DNA from: Bacteroidales bacterium WCE2008
GTDB lineage: Bacteria > Bacteroidota > Bacteroidia > Bacteroidales > UBA932
Assembly (NCBI GenBank): GCA_900167925.1
Contig: FUZM01000001.1
Coordinates: forward strand, 496,001-560,000
Reading direction: 5' to 3'
DNA length: 64,000 nucleotides
Shown here: one piece after another, positions 42,866 to 52,150 of the stretch
Layout: every line of letters starts with the position of its first letter
Numbering within the stretch: position 1 is the first letter of the stretch
Program-made: the position numbers and the translations under genes
Notes under the pieces: generated by a model
What the model saw: the letters and a program-made list of their open reading frames with translations, nothing else
Told to the model about the DNA's origin: nothing
Databases searched by the model: none

Positions 42866-45124
42866 ATGAAAAGACAGATTGCTTTTATATTGGTGATACT
42901 TGCTATGTTCGCGGGCGGATGCACGGAGCAGCCGCTGATTCCTGACGAGCAGCGTGAGATAGATGTTTGTCTGAATTTCAGTGCGGTCCTGCCGGAATCT
43001 TCGACAAAAGCCTCGGCGGATGTGACCGCTCTTGAGAGCACGGATGTCAAGGACCTTTGGGTGCTGCAGTTTAACGGCACATCCGCCAGCTCGGGTCTGC
43101 TGATGGCAAGATACTATCCGGACTATGCGCCGGGCACGAAGGTCAAGCTGCTTACGTCGGATGTCGAGAATTACCTGCTCTTCGTCGCAAACAGTCATAA
43201 TCCTTCGATAGAGTTCGGGAAAGGACGTACTCTGGATGAAGTCAAGGATATAAGAATCGCAATACTGACCGATACCGAGGCTGCCGGGGAATTGCATTCC
43301 GGTCGCTACGACATGATAATGAACGGACATGTGCAGACTGTCGTGAGCGGGGCGTCGCTCTCTCTCGACGTGCCCCTTAAGCGCAACGCCGTCCGTCTGA
43401 ATTTCAAGGTCACCAACACTACCGGCGGTACGGAGAATCCTATAACGATAGATTCATTGAGACTTTGCTCCGGAACGGCATATATGAGCTATTACACAGA
43501 TTATGAGCTCCCTGACAATTATCCTGCAAAATCTGCCATAAGACCTGTTTCCTATCCTTCAACCGCTTGGAATGACGGTTTGGAAGACGGATCTGCCCGC
43601 CGTTTCACTTTCTACTGTCCGGCCAACAAGAAGGGTACGGTGCCGACTGATGATCCTAAGCAGAAGCTGCTTCTTGCTCCATATGGCGTAACTTATCTTC
43701 AGGTTGTGGGTACAGACTCGCAAGGCCGTAGAGTAGCGTACAAGTTCGCTCTGGGCAGCGACCTGGTGACGGACTGCAACCTTCTTCCAAATACTGACTA
43801 TTCTTATGACATCATCATAAGCAGCCCTGGCGATTATGTTACGGACAGCAGGGTCGAGAACCTCTATATGCAGGACTTTACCGACAAGCCGCTTGCCAAT
43901 TCTTACATGATCCAGCCTCCTACCGTAGAGGGCGTATGGAAACATGTGCGCATCCCGGTAAAGCGTATATATGACTTCTGGAATATCACGGACGGTTATG
44001 AGAGGGTCAGCGGCAACGCCCTTGACGCCGGTTCATTCGGATGGCGGGCCGAAATATTGAAGAGTACCGTGGAGCTGGTCGAAGATGTCAACTTCAAGTG
44101 GATTAAGCGTGACGGAGTTGACTACAGGGATTACTTCGAGTTTGCCATCGCAGCCGGTCTGGAGGGTAATTTCATGTTGGGAGTACACCGTTTCACTGAC
44201 GTCGGCCGCACCCTGCTCGACGACGTGTTCCTGTGGAGCTGGCATATGTGGGTGACTGACTACAACCCTGACGCTACCTTACCGCTGCTTACGCCGCAGG
44301 TCGACGGCAACGGCTATGAGACATGTTATGCCTATGACGTGGCGGGCGGTCAGGTGAACCGCTATTACGGCAATCTCTGGAAGGTGGGAGGCGTGCTTGA
44401 AGGCCGGTTCATGATGGACCGCAACCTGGGCGAATTGTCGGTTGACAAGAATGCCGCCACTGATATCCTTACATATCAGTGGGGTCGCAAGGATCCTTTC
44501 CCTTATGAGTCTTCCAACAGCAATTCGCTTCATAAGACAATGACTACCTATAACAGGTATAACGATGGAAGCTCTTTCCCGTACAGGACCCAGGCCCAGC
44601 TGACCGAAGAGAACGTTACTGACGGGGTTGTCTATTCTGTCTATCATCCTGACACATATATTGCCATTTTCAGCAATTGGATGCTTCAGGACAGGAATGC
44701 GGACAATATCCTATATAATGCAGCCTATAGCTGGAATGATCCTCGGTTGGGTACCGGAAAAACAATTGATTACAACTCAAAGAGCATATTCGATCCTTGT
44801 CCGGCAGGCTGGAGGGTTCCTCCTCAGGGTGCGATAGAATTCCCGGCCAATACTAAAAACAGCACGAATTCGCTCGTGCATAAAAGGATTCTGCCGAACG
44901 GCGTTGTCATGAGATACCCTGTTACCGGAGTCAATAACGGAGTGAATGGTGGCACCGTCCAATACAATGTCAACAACTCATGGGGATTCTGGTCTAACAG
45001 GGCCAGCAACATCAATAACGCGTATTCTTTGTTCGGAAACGGTACCAATGTCAATCAAATGAGTGCCAATCCGGCCAAAGGCGTAGGTATGCCCGTCCGC
45101 TGCGTCTCATATTCGGAAGAATGA
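42866..45124 (+). CDS. DUF4906-type large adhesin lipoprotein, type B' copy 1
   Basis: A 752-aa lipoprotein (FAGGC, Cys19), ATG 3 nt after the previous stop. Same architecture as its neighbour, but clearly of the B' subtype shared with 48398: KLLTSDVEN, LKRNAVRLNFKVTNTTG, RVENLYMQDFTDKPLANSYM, VELVEDVNFKWIKRDG, RTLLDDVFLWSWHMW. The C-terminal domain has FMMDRNLGELS, YQWGRKDPFPYES, SIFDPCPAGWRVPP and MPVRCVSYSEE. Confidence 0.83.
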   Translation: MKRQIAFILVILAMFAGGCTEQPLIPDEQREIDVCLNFSAVLPESSTKASADVTALESTDVKDLWVLQFNGTSASSGLLMARYYPDYAPGTKVKLLTSDVENYLLFVANSHNPSIEFGKGRTLDEVKDIRIAILTDTEAAGELHSGRYDMIMNGHVQTVVSGASLSLDVPLKRNAVRLNFKVTNTTGGTENPITIDSLRLCSGTAYMSYYTDYELPDNYPAKSAIRPVSYPSTAWNDGLEDGSARRFTFYCPANKKGTVPTDDPKQKLLLAPYGVTYLQVVGTDSQGRRVAYKFALGSDLVTDCNLLPNTDYSYDIIISSPGDYVTDSRVENLYMQDFTDKPLANSYMIQPPTVEGVWKHVRIPVKRIYDFWNITDGYERVSGNALDAGSFGWRAEILKSTVELVEDVNFKWIKRDGVDYRDYFEFAIAAGLEGNFMLGVHRFTDVGRTLLDDVFLWSWHMWVTDYNPDATLPLLTPQVDGNGYETCYAYDVAGGQVNRYYGNLWKVGGVLEGRFMMDRNLGELSVDKNAATDILTYQWGRKDPFPYESSNSNSLHKTMTTYNRYNDGSSFPYRTQAQLTEENVTDGVVYSVYHPDTYIAIFSNWMLQDRNADNILYNAAYSWNDPRLGTGKTIDYNSKSIFDPCPAGWRVPPQGAIEFPANTKNSTNSLVHKRILPNGVVMRYPVTGVNNGVNGGTVQYNVNNSWGFWSNRASNINNAYSLFGNGTNVNQMSANPAKGVGMPVRCVSYSEE

Positions 45125-46176
45125 GAAGGATAGGATACATATTCATGGTGATGTCGCTCATGCTGGCCGGGTGCTCTGAACGGGAGACAATCCCGGATGA
45201 AGACGGGGTGGTCATGCTGTCCGGAGTCTCAAAGGCAGGCTCGTCGGCTGACGATACCTACATGGCCCTGCTTCTTGACAAGAGTTCCAGGCTTTTTACC
45301 GGGTTGAAGGGAAGCTATCGCCAGAAGGCCGCCAAGGAGTGGATGACCCCATGCCAGGTCGATGCGGAGGGGACATGGATAGCCGATGGAAGCCTCTACG
45401 GACTGCGCTCGAACAATATCAACTCCAACACCTACCAAATGACGGTGGTGTCTCCGGCCATCGCTCCGGACTGGCACATGCCTGCCGTAGTCGACCCTCC
45501 GACACCCGAGAGATGGGGCTTTAGCATTGACAGGGAAGGTCCGGCACGGTATATCAGTCATCCTGTCACGGTCACGGTAAACGGCAACCATGTCAACAAA
45601 AAATATGTCTGGCAGTTCCCTGAGGACAACAAGCTTACCGACAGGCGTGCGAAGATCAGTCTCAATCTTCAGTGTGGAGAGGACTTGGAACTGGTGACCG
45701 TGGACAGGGTCGAGATCAAGGATATCTATTCATCCGCCAAGTATGACCTCGCCCTTGACAGTCTCGTAAGCTATTCAGTGGATGCTGTCGGAAAGGTCCT
45801 GTACCCAGATACAGATCCCGTGATCGAGCTAAGGCATGGCGAGCCGGCGGTGACCGTCGCTTCCGGTTTCTTTCTCTTCGCCCTCGACTATGTGGCCAGG
45901 GATGAAGAATTCCATTATCTGCATAAGATCCCGAGGATTGTCCTGAGCATGAGCGGCAGCGAGGTTTCGGTGCCGTTCTACCATAAGCTCAAGCCTCAGT
46001 ATGACTATACATATACGCTGATTATCAACTCAGCGTTCATCAAGCTTGATGTCACGGCTGAGCCGTGGTTCCCGTATCCGTCCCGGGACCATGAGATAGA
46101 CGGTCCTCTGACCGATACATTCACATTCGACCGGAATGGATGGCATGACTGGGATGGCGGTACAAGCACGATCTAG
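45121..46176 (+). CDS. Fimbrial-locus lipoprotein, type A copy 2
   Basis: A 351-aa lipoprotein (MLAGC, Cys18). Paralog of 39600, sharing GSYRQKAAKEWMTPCQVD, DGSLYGLRSN, VTVNGNHVNKKYVW, LNLQCGEDLELV and the C-terminal FTFDRNGWHDWDGGTSTI. It opens the second A-B-B' module and overlaps the preceding gene by 4 nt. Confidence 0.8.
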   Translation: MRRIGYIFMVMSLMLAGCSERETIPDEDGVVMLSGVSKAGSSADDTYMALLLDKSSRLFTGLKGSYRQKAAKEWMTPCQVDAEGTWIADGSLYGLRSNNINSNTYQMTVVSPAIAPDWHMPAVVDPPTPERWGFSIDREGPARYISHPVTVTVNGNHVNKKYVWQFPEDNKLTDRRAKISLNLQCGEDLELVTVDRVEIKDIYSSAKYDLALDSLVSYSVDAVGKVLYPDTDPVIELRHGEPAVTVASGFFLFALDYVARDEEFHYLHKIPRIVLSMSGSEVSVPFYHKLKPQYDYTYTLIINSAFIKLDVTAEPWFPYPSRDHEIDGPLTDTFTFDRNGWHDWDGGTSTI

Positions 46177-46181
46177 AGAGC

Positions 46182-48398
46182 ATGAGAACTATCGTCAGAA
46201 TAATATTTTCCGTGTTGTCGCTTTGTCTGGCCGGCTGCGTTTCAGAGACGATGCCGGTTCCCGTCGTGGAAGGCGAGGAAATAGAGGTATGCATGTCTCT
46301 TGCCGTAGAGCCGGAACAGTTGTTCGGAGAGGCGACCAAGGGGGCGTATGTGTCCGATGAGTCCGTCCAGGAGGACGACGGCATCCATAACCTGTGGGTG
46401 CTCCAGTTCGGAGGAACGACAGCCGACGCACCGCTACGGGAGTCCCGGTATCTGGAGGACTTCGACCCTTCTGAGCTGATCAAGCTTATTGCCACGTCAG
46501 TGCCGAACAGGGTGATTCTGATCGCGAATACCTTCGACTCTAACCTCGCCTTCGCGGATTGCGAGAATCTTCAGGAGTTCATGGGGGCCTTCAAGCCGAT
46601 AGCCGACGAGTCCGATGCTACAAAGGAAGTCGGCGGCAGGCGCTGCCCGATAATGAGCTCATATAAGGATCTGGTGCTGACAGAGTCCGGGGCGACCGTC
46701 TCGTTCCTTCTCAGGCGCTGTATCAGCAAGGCGGACGTGACGATAACCAACAATACGGTCGATAACGGAGCTCCGGTGGTGACGATCAAGTCCGTAACTG
46801 TATGCTCAGTGCCGAACAAGCTTTTCTTCTACACGAGCTATGAGCTTCCGAAGAGGTTCCCAGTCGCGTGCAATGCGGACAGGATCGACTATACGGACAT
46901 GGATTGGACGGACGGCGCCGGGGACGACAGGACCCGCAGCTTCACTTTCTACCTTCCGGTCAACAAATGCGGTACCATGCAGGAGGTCGTCAACCCGACG
47001 ATGAAGTATCGTCAGACCCCTGCAGGAGCTTCTTACCTGCGGGTGCTGGGAACATATGTGGACGAATCATCCATTGAGAGGGCCGTGGAGTATCGCATTC
47101 CGTTCGGCTCCGGCGCTGACGACTGCGACCTTCTTCCCGGCGGCAAATATTCATGTTCCCTGACAATCAACGACCCGTCAGACAGGGATGCGGATGGTCG
47201 TGTGGCAGGGGATGCCCTTGTGGATTATTGCCAGAGCGAACTTGCCAATACGTATATCATAAACCCTCCGAAAGTTGAGGGCGCATGGAGAAATTTCCGC
47301 ATACCCGTGTCGAGAGTGTTCGATTTCTGGAATCCCGCCTTCGGTTATTTCAAGGAGCCAGACAACGCCCTGCTGCCCGGATGTAACGGTTGGCAGGTAG
47401 ATATCCTCTGGAGCGAATTCCCGATAGAGGAGGACGTGAACTTCAAGTGGGTGAAGCGGACTGGCGACGATTATAAGGATTTCTTTGAGTTTGCGATAAA
47501 AGAAGGGGCCGGGGAGGGCAACTTCGTGATATGCCTGCGCCGGTTCCTCGATTCCGGAAGGACAGAGATCGGCGACGTGTGCCTGTGGAGCTGGCAGATG
47601 TGGGTGACTGACTACAACCCGGATGCCGCCTTGAACTATGTCCCTAATGTGGACGACGGCGGCAACGAGCTCCAGTTCTCATATCCAGTAAGCGATGGCG
47701 AAGTGCACAGGTATAATTTCCCTGCATGGAGGACGGGGATATATCGCGACTGTTTCATCATGGACCGCAATCTGGGAAACATAGCTGCCGCTCCATACGT
47801 CAAGACAGCCAAGAAGGGCCACCTGTATTACCAGCACGGGCGCAAGGACCCTTTGACATCGATGAGTGGTTCCGGATCGACTCTGCATGCCGTATATAAT
47901 CAGCTTGAGGGTTTTGCCAGGGCGCTGGTGGGTGTTGCCGGCACTGGATTCCAGGATAATGTCCCATATAGCGTTTATTATCCTACCCATAAACTGGGAT
48001 GGAGCATCAATTCCTCCGTACCGTGGCAGTACGACAAGTATAAGTATTGCGATCCCGTATGCTATTGGGGTGATCCGAGAGCTACAAAGCCAAGTACCAA
48101 GAGTCTTTTCGATCCTTGTCCTCCAGGGTGGATAGTGCCGGACTGGAGTGTGGTGCAGAACAAGTCGGTCATAGCCAATATCGTCTTGTCGGAAAATGTC
48201 ACGGCAATAATACCGGGGGCGGGTTTCCTTGGCGGCAAGAATGGCACTGAGGAATACGTGGGATGGGCAGGACAGCAGGGCGTAGGGCTGTATTACTCAA
48301 ACATTGCAGGCGTAGCAAGTATTAATGGTGCAGGCTGTAGCAGTCCTAATGTGGGCGGTGTCCCGGTGCGCTGCGTCACGGATAAAATTTCAGAGTGA
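46182..48398 (+). CDS. DUF4906-type large adhesin lipoprotein, type B copy 2
   Basis: A 738-aa lipoprotein (CLAGC, Cys19). Close paralog of 40674: IHNLWVLQFGGTTADAPLRESRY, LIATSVPNRVILIANTF, DRTRSFTFYLPVNKCGTM, NTYIINPPKVEGAWRNFRIP. The C-terminal domain has FIMDRNLGNIA, YYQHGRKDPL, LFDPCPPGWIVPD and VPVRCVTD. The extreme C-terminal core differs strongly from copy 1, as expected if it determines binding. Confidence 0.83.
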   Translation: MRTIVRIIFSVLSLCLAGCVSETMPVPVVEGEEIEVCMSLAVEPEQLFGEATKGAYVSDESVQEDDGIHNLWVLQFGGTTADAPLRESRYLEDFDPSELIKLIATSVPNRVILIANTFDSNLAFADCENLQEFMGAFKPIADESDATKEVGGRRCPIMSSYKDLVLTESGATVSFLLRRCISKADVTITNNTVDNGAPVVTIKSVTVCSVPNKLFFYTSYELPKRFPVACNADRIDYTDMDWTDGAGDDRTRSFTFYLPVNKCGTMQEVVNPTMKYRQTPAGASYLRVLGTYVDESSIERAVEYRIPFGSGADDCDLLPGGKYSCSLTINDPSDRDADGRVAGDALVDYCQSELANTYIINPPKVEGAWRNFRIPVSRVFDFWNPAFGYFKEPDNALLPGCNGWQVDILWSEFPIEEDVNFKWVKRTGDDYKDFFEFAIKEGAGEGNFVICLRRFLDSGRTEIGDVCLWSWQMWVTDYNPDAALNYVPNVDDGGNELQFSYPVSDGEVHRYNFPAWRTGIYRDCFIMDRNLGNIAAAPYVKTAKKGHLYYQHGRKDPLTSMSGSGSTLHAVYNQLEGFARALVGVAGTGFQDNVPYSVYYPTHKLGWSINSSVPWQYDKYKYCDPVCYWGDPRATKPSTKSLFDPCPPGWIVPDWSVVQNKSVIANIVLSENVTAIIPGAGFLGGKNGTEEYVGWAGQQGVGLYYSNIAGVASINGAGCSSPNVGGVPVRCVTDKISE

Positions 48399-50656
48399 TG
48401 GATTCTATGATAAGGAGATACTTCATATATTTGGCTGCATTGCTCTCTGTCGTTGCCGGATGCGACGGGGGAGTCGAGATTGATATGCCGGATGTGTCCG
48501 GTCATGAGATAGAGGCCTCTCTCAACATCTCTGCCGAGCCGATGCCGTCAGGGACGCCTTTATCCAAGGCCGGATTCATAGACCAGTCGGAGGAGAGCGT
48601 CGAGGTCAGGGACTTGTGGGTGCTCCAGTTTGACGGCACCGACGAAAGTTCCAAGTTGCTGAAGGCCTGTTACTATCCGGAGTATTCGTCGGCGACGAAA
48701 GTAAGGCTGCTCACATCCACTGTCGAGAATACCATCATCATTGTCGCGAATACGGGGGATCCGGCTGCGGGACTGGGGCGTTGCCGCACTTTGAGAAGTG
48801 CTGCGGATATCGGCAAGACCGTGATCGATGATACTTCGGCCCATGGCGGCAAGACTGAGGGCAAGTGGGACGTGATAATGAACGGCAAGACATCTGCGAC
48901 CATAACGGATTCCATGGGCCCGCTCAGCGTCTCCCTGAAGCGTAATGCGGTTAGGGTGGACGTGACTGTCGTCAATTCTACCGGCTCGACAGCCAATCCT
49001 GTCACGGTCAGCTCGGTCGCCGTCTGCTCCGGCGTACAGCGTCTGTATTACTATACCGACTTCGATTTGCCGGAAATCTATCCGTCCAAGGTCAATGATC
49101 CCCCATATATATACCCGGCCACGGACTGGGCTGACGGGACTGGAACCGGCGATACACGCAGGTTTACGTTCTATGTCCCGGCAAACATGCGTGGCAAGAC
49201 GGTGAATTCGGACCCTTCCTGCAAGCCTGTCCTTGCTCCGTCCAATTCTACATACTTGCTTTTGCTTGGCACGGATTCGGAATCCCGGAAAGTCGTTTAC
49301 CGTTTCTATCTCGGGGCCGACATGATGCAGGACTATAACCTTATCCCCGGTTACAGGTATTCATATGAGATTAATCTTACCAGTTCGGGCGACTGTTTCT
49401 CCGACAGCAGGGTGGAGAATCTCTACATGCAGGATTATACAGCCGCTCCTCTGGCCAATTCGTATATGGTGCATCCTCCTACGGTCGAGGGAGTATGGAA
49501 AAACGTCCGCGTGCCTGTGAGGCGTATCCATGATTTCTGGAATACCACCAACGGCTATGAAAAGGTCGCCAGCAATGCTCTCGAGACTGGTAGTTTCGGC
49601 TGGCAGGCGGAGATAGTGCTGTGCACCGTGGAACTGGTGGAAGACGTCAATTTCAAGTGGATAAAGCGCATCGGCGATGATTATACCGATTATTTCGAGT
49701 TTGCCGTTCCGTCCGGTATCGAGGGCAATTTCGTCGTGGGCGTGCATCGTTTCACGGATGCCGCCAGGACGTTGCTGGACGACGTATTCCTCTGGAGCTG
49801 GCATTTCTGGCTGACCGCTTATGATCCGGACGCGTCGTTGAGGTTCCTGACTCCGGAGACCGATGGCAGCGGCAACGAGACGCGTTTTGCCTATCCTGTA
49901 AAGGAAGGGCAGGTCAACCGTTTCCTCGGAAATATATGGAACAGCAACAGCGGCGTCCTCAGGGGCTGTTTCATGATGGACCGCAACCTGGGCGCGCTGT
50001 CGACGACTGAGGCCAGGGGTCCTGGATCATTGTACTATATGTGGGGCAGGAAGGACCCTTTTCCTTACTCGTCGGCCAACTGGCATGCCATCAAGAATGG
50101 TGTCGTCATATACAACAGGTACAATAGCGAGAACATGATTCCTTACAGGACTCAGAACCAGCTCGCGAACATCGGAATCACCGAAGACTTTATCCGTTAT
50201 TCCGTGTATCATCCGGAGATTTATATTGCGATCTCCTCAAACTGGAGCCTGAATGATGTGGATTCGGACGGGGCTGCCTACAACAATGCCGGAAATTGGT
50301 TCGACACAAAGCTCGGTAATGACCTTGCCGCCAAAAGCATTTTCGATCCATGTCCTCCCGGGTGGAGAGTGGCGCCAAACAACTGCTTTGCAACACCTTC
50401 GGGCACAGTCACTGTCGCGAACTCATATACGCAGACTCGCACCCTGCCGAATGGGGCGGTGATAACTTTCCCGTGCCAGAGCTATTATTCCGGGCTCGTA
50501 TGGTCCAACTCCGTACAGTTCCCGGGGGAGTGTACTTCGTTCTCCCCGCCATGGTCAAACCAGAGGTCGAATGTCAATAATGCATTTTACTCGACAGGAG
50601 GCAACTCCGGGACCGGAACCGGCCGTCCCGTCCGCTGCGTCTCCTACGCCGAGTAA
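48398..50656 (+). CDS. DUF4906-type large adhesin lipoprotein, type B' copy 2
   Basis: A 752-aa lipoprotein (VVAGC, Cys22), same length as 42866. The ATG at 48398 overlaps the previous stop by 1 nt; a GTG at 48395 is possible but less likely. Shared B' blocks: VRLLTSTVEN, LKRNAVRVDVTVVNSTG, RVENLYMQDYTAAPLANSYM, VELVEDVNFKWIKRIG, RTLLDDVFLWSWHFW. The C-terminal domain has FMMDRNLGALS, YMWGRKDPFPYSS, SIFDPCPPGWRVAP and GRPVRCVSYAE. Last gene of the operon. Confidence 0.83.
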   Translation: MDSMIRRYFIYLAALLSVVAGCDGGVEIDMPDVSGHEIEASLNISAEPMPSGTPLSKAGFIDQSEESVEVRDLWVLQFDGTDESSKLLKACYYPEYSSATKVRLLTSTVENTIIIVANTGDPAAGLGRCRTLRSAADIGKTVIDDTSAHGGKTEGKWDVIMNGKTSATITDSMGPLSVSLKRNAVRVDVTVVNSTGSTANPVTVSSVAVCSGVQRLYYYTDFDLPEIYPSKVNDPPYIYPATDWADGTGTGDTRRFTFYVPANMRGKTVNSDPSCKPVLAPSNSTYLLLLGTDSESRKVVYRFYLGADMMQDYNLIPGYRYSYEINLTSSGDCFSDSRVENLYMQDYTAAPLANSYMVHPPTVEGVWKNVRVPVRRIHDFWNTTNGYEKVASNALETGSFGWQAEIVLCTVELVEDVNFKWIKRIGDDYTDYFEFAVPSGIEGNFVVGVHRFTDAARTLLDDVFLWSWHFWLTAYDPDASLRFLTPETDGSGNETRFAYPVKEGQVNRFLGNIWNSNSGVLRGCFMMDRNLGALSTTEARGPGSLYYMWGRKDPFPYSSANWHAIKNGVVIYNRYNSENMIPYRTQNQLANIGITEDFIRYSVYHPEIYIAISSNWSLNDVDSDGAAYNNAGNWFDTKLGNDLAAKSIFDPCPPGWRVAPNNCFATPSGTVTVANSYTQTRTLPNGAVITFPCQSYYSGLVWSNSVQFPGECTSFSPPWSNQRSNVNNAFYSTGGNSGTGTGRPVRCVSYAE

Positions 50657-50679
50657 TGTCCTTTTATATATCTGTATTG

Positions 50680-50837
50680 GCGGGAGTCCTCTGGCCTCGG
50701 CGAGCGTGGCCACCCTCGGCCACGTTAGAGGGAGGGGCCCGCTGGATACGAGTTCTGCGGAGCAGGACGAAGTAGACAGTGGGAGGGATGGAGCCGACGT
50801 AGTCGGCGGAACAGAGCCGAGACCAGAGGATTCCCGC
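50680..50837. repeat. 158-bp imperfect inverted-repeat element
   Basis: The outer 21-bp arms (50680-50700 and 50817-50837) pair at 20 positions including one G-T, with one mismatch. Two perfect inner hairpins lie inside: CGTGGCC/GGCCACG (705-711, 718-724 of 50,000) and GCCGAC-GTA-GTCGGC (793-807). It is GC-rich against an AT-rich flank. No transposase or target duplication is visible. It may be a mobile palindromic element or the folded 3' end of the fimbrial mRNA. Confidence 0.8.
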
Positions 50838-50882
50838 AAACAGCAAAATGTAATGGAAAACTTTGCGATAGGAAAAAATGTG

Positions 50883-50890
50883 TATATTTG
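50883..50890 (+). promoter_or_regulatory. -7 box of the pnuC-like gene
   Basis: TATATTTG, with TTTG at 50862-50865, 17 bp upstream. The start codon is at 50912. Confidence 0.6.
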
Positions 50891-50911
50891 CAGGCTGAAT
50901 TTTAGTTGGTT

Positions 50912-51715
50912 ATGAAAAATAGTACAAAAGGATTCAACTTCTGGTTCAATATGTTCATACTTGTCGGTATGATCGTCGCAGTATGCATTGTGAACTGGTT
51001 CAAGCTGCAGGAACCTGATGTGGTAGCAATCAAGCAGATTATAATCGCAGTCGGTGCCGTGATGGGCGTTGTCAACACGGTGCTGGTCGCAAACGGCAAT
51101 ATATGGACCTTCCTTTTCGGCGTCATCGACGTCTGCATCTGTTCATATGCAAACTATGACAGCGGCAACATGGGCCAGTTCCTCCAACACGTCCTCTACT
51201 TCCTCCCGATGCAGTTCGTCGGCCTCTGGCAGTGGCGCAAGCGCGGTGCCGGAGTGAAAGTCAACGAGGACGGCAGCAAGGAGACCGTGAAAGTCCGCGC
51301 ACGCAGGCTCTGCCCTAAGCACTGGGGATACGTCATCGTCGGTTTCGTCTTCGGAACAGCCATAGCCTATGGCATCCTCTATTGGATAGACATGTCCCAG
51401 TTCAACGCTGGCCGCATCGCCGAGGTAGACAAGGCAAAGCTTCTCCTGGACGCTTCCGTCGTCGTTCTCAACATCATCGGCCAGATCCTGCTGTCTCTCG
51501 CATACGCCGACCAGTGGTTCATCTGGAACATGGTTAACGTCTTCTCAATCATGCTCTGGACCAATCGCCTGACGGCCGATGCGTCAAGCTATACGGTAGT
51601 CATGATAGTCAAGTACAGCTTCTATCTGCTGAACTCTATCAATGGACTGCGTATCTGGCTCAAACTCAGCAAGGAAGGCTCTTCTGAGCTCCCTGAAAAG
51701 GCCGGTTGCTGCTGA
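50912..51715 (+). CDS. pnuC: PnuC-family vitamin (nicotinamide riboside-type) transporter
   Basis: A 267-aa membrane protein with about seven helices. Conserved features include NGNIWTFLFGVIDVCICSYANYDSG, FLPMQFVGLWQWRK and the PnuC signature WFIWNMVNVFSIMLW near the C-terminus. PnuC proteins take up nicotinamide riboside or related B vitamins by facilitated diffusion. A ~30-residue hydrophilic insert follows WQWRKRG. The ATG at 50912 is preferred to an upstream TTG. Substrate is not certain. Confidence 0.88.
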   Translation: MKNSTKGFNFWFNMFILVGMIVAVCIVNWFKLQEPDVVAIKQIIIAVGAVMGVVNTVLVANGNIWTFLFGVIDVCICSYANYDSGNMGQFLQHVLYFLPMQFVGLWQWRKRGAGVKVNEDGSKETVKVRARRLCPKHWGYVIVGFVFGTAIAYGILYWIDMSQFNAGRIAEVDKAKLLLDASVVVLNIIGQILLSLAYADQWFIWNMVNVFSIMLWTNRLTADASSYTVVMIVKYSFYLLNSINGLRIWLKLSKEGSSELPEKAGCC

Positions 51716-51767
51716 TGGGAAAATGTCGTTTTTGGGCAAAAAGTTTTATTTATAGCGTTTTTTTGCT

Positions 51768-51775
51768 TACCTTTG
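51768..51775 (+). promoter_or_regulatory. -7 box of acpP
   Basis: TACCTTTG with a T-rich -33 region; leader about 65 nt. Confidence 0.65.
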
Positions 51776-51843
51776 CCGAAATTTATGCGACTAAGAAGAT
51801 AATTAGTGTATTTTAAATCATAAACTATTTAAATCATTACATT

Positions 51844-52089
51844 ATGGCAAACGAAGCTGTAGTAAAAAAAGTAAAAGACATCATCGTTGACAAGCTCGGC
51901 GTTGAAGAGTCAGTAGTTACCGAGTCAGCAAACTTCACCAACGACCTCGGTGCAGATTCTCTCGATACAGTTGAACTTCTTATGGAGTTCGAGCGCGTAT
52001 TCGGCATCAAGATTCCTGATGAGGATGCTGCCAGCATCGCTACTGTAGCTGACGCAGTCAACTATGTAGAATCTAAACTCGAAAAGTAA
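51844..52089 (+). CDS. acpP: Acyl carrier protein
   Basis: An 81-aa acidic helical protein with the phosphopantetheine site [15 protein letters not shown] (Ser39). It carries growing acyl chains in fatty acid synthesis. It has its own promoter and terminator. Here it is not adjacent to fabF, its usual partner in many bacteria. Confidence 0.97.
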   Translation: MANEAVVKKVKDIIVDKLGVEESVVTESANFTNDLGADSLDTVELLMEFERVFGIKIPDEDAASIATVADAVNYVESKLEK

Positions 52090-52114
52090 GCTTATAGTCT
52101 ATATCTATAGCGAA

Positions 52115-52150
52115 AAAGAGGATGACCGTAAGGCCATCCTCTTTAATTTT
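52115..52150 (+). terminator. Terminator between acpP and DUF4270 genes
   Basis: AAAGAGGATG and CATCCTCTTT form a 10-bp stem followed by TAATTTTATT; on the minus strand the A-run before the stem gives T residues, so it is bidirectional. Confidence 0.88.

Noticed and set aside
50555-50915. ORFs in both strands across the 158-bp inverted repeat
   Set aside because: Low-complexity translations of a palindromic element, without promoter or family signature.
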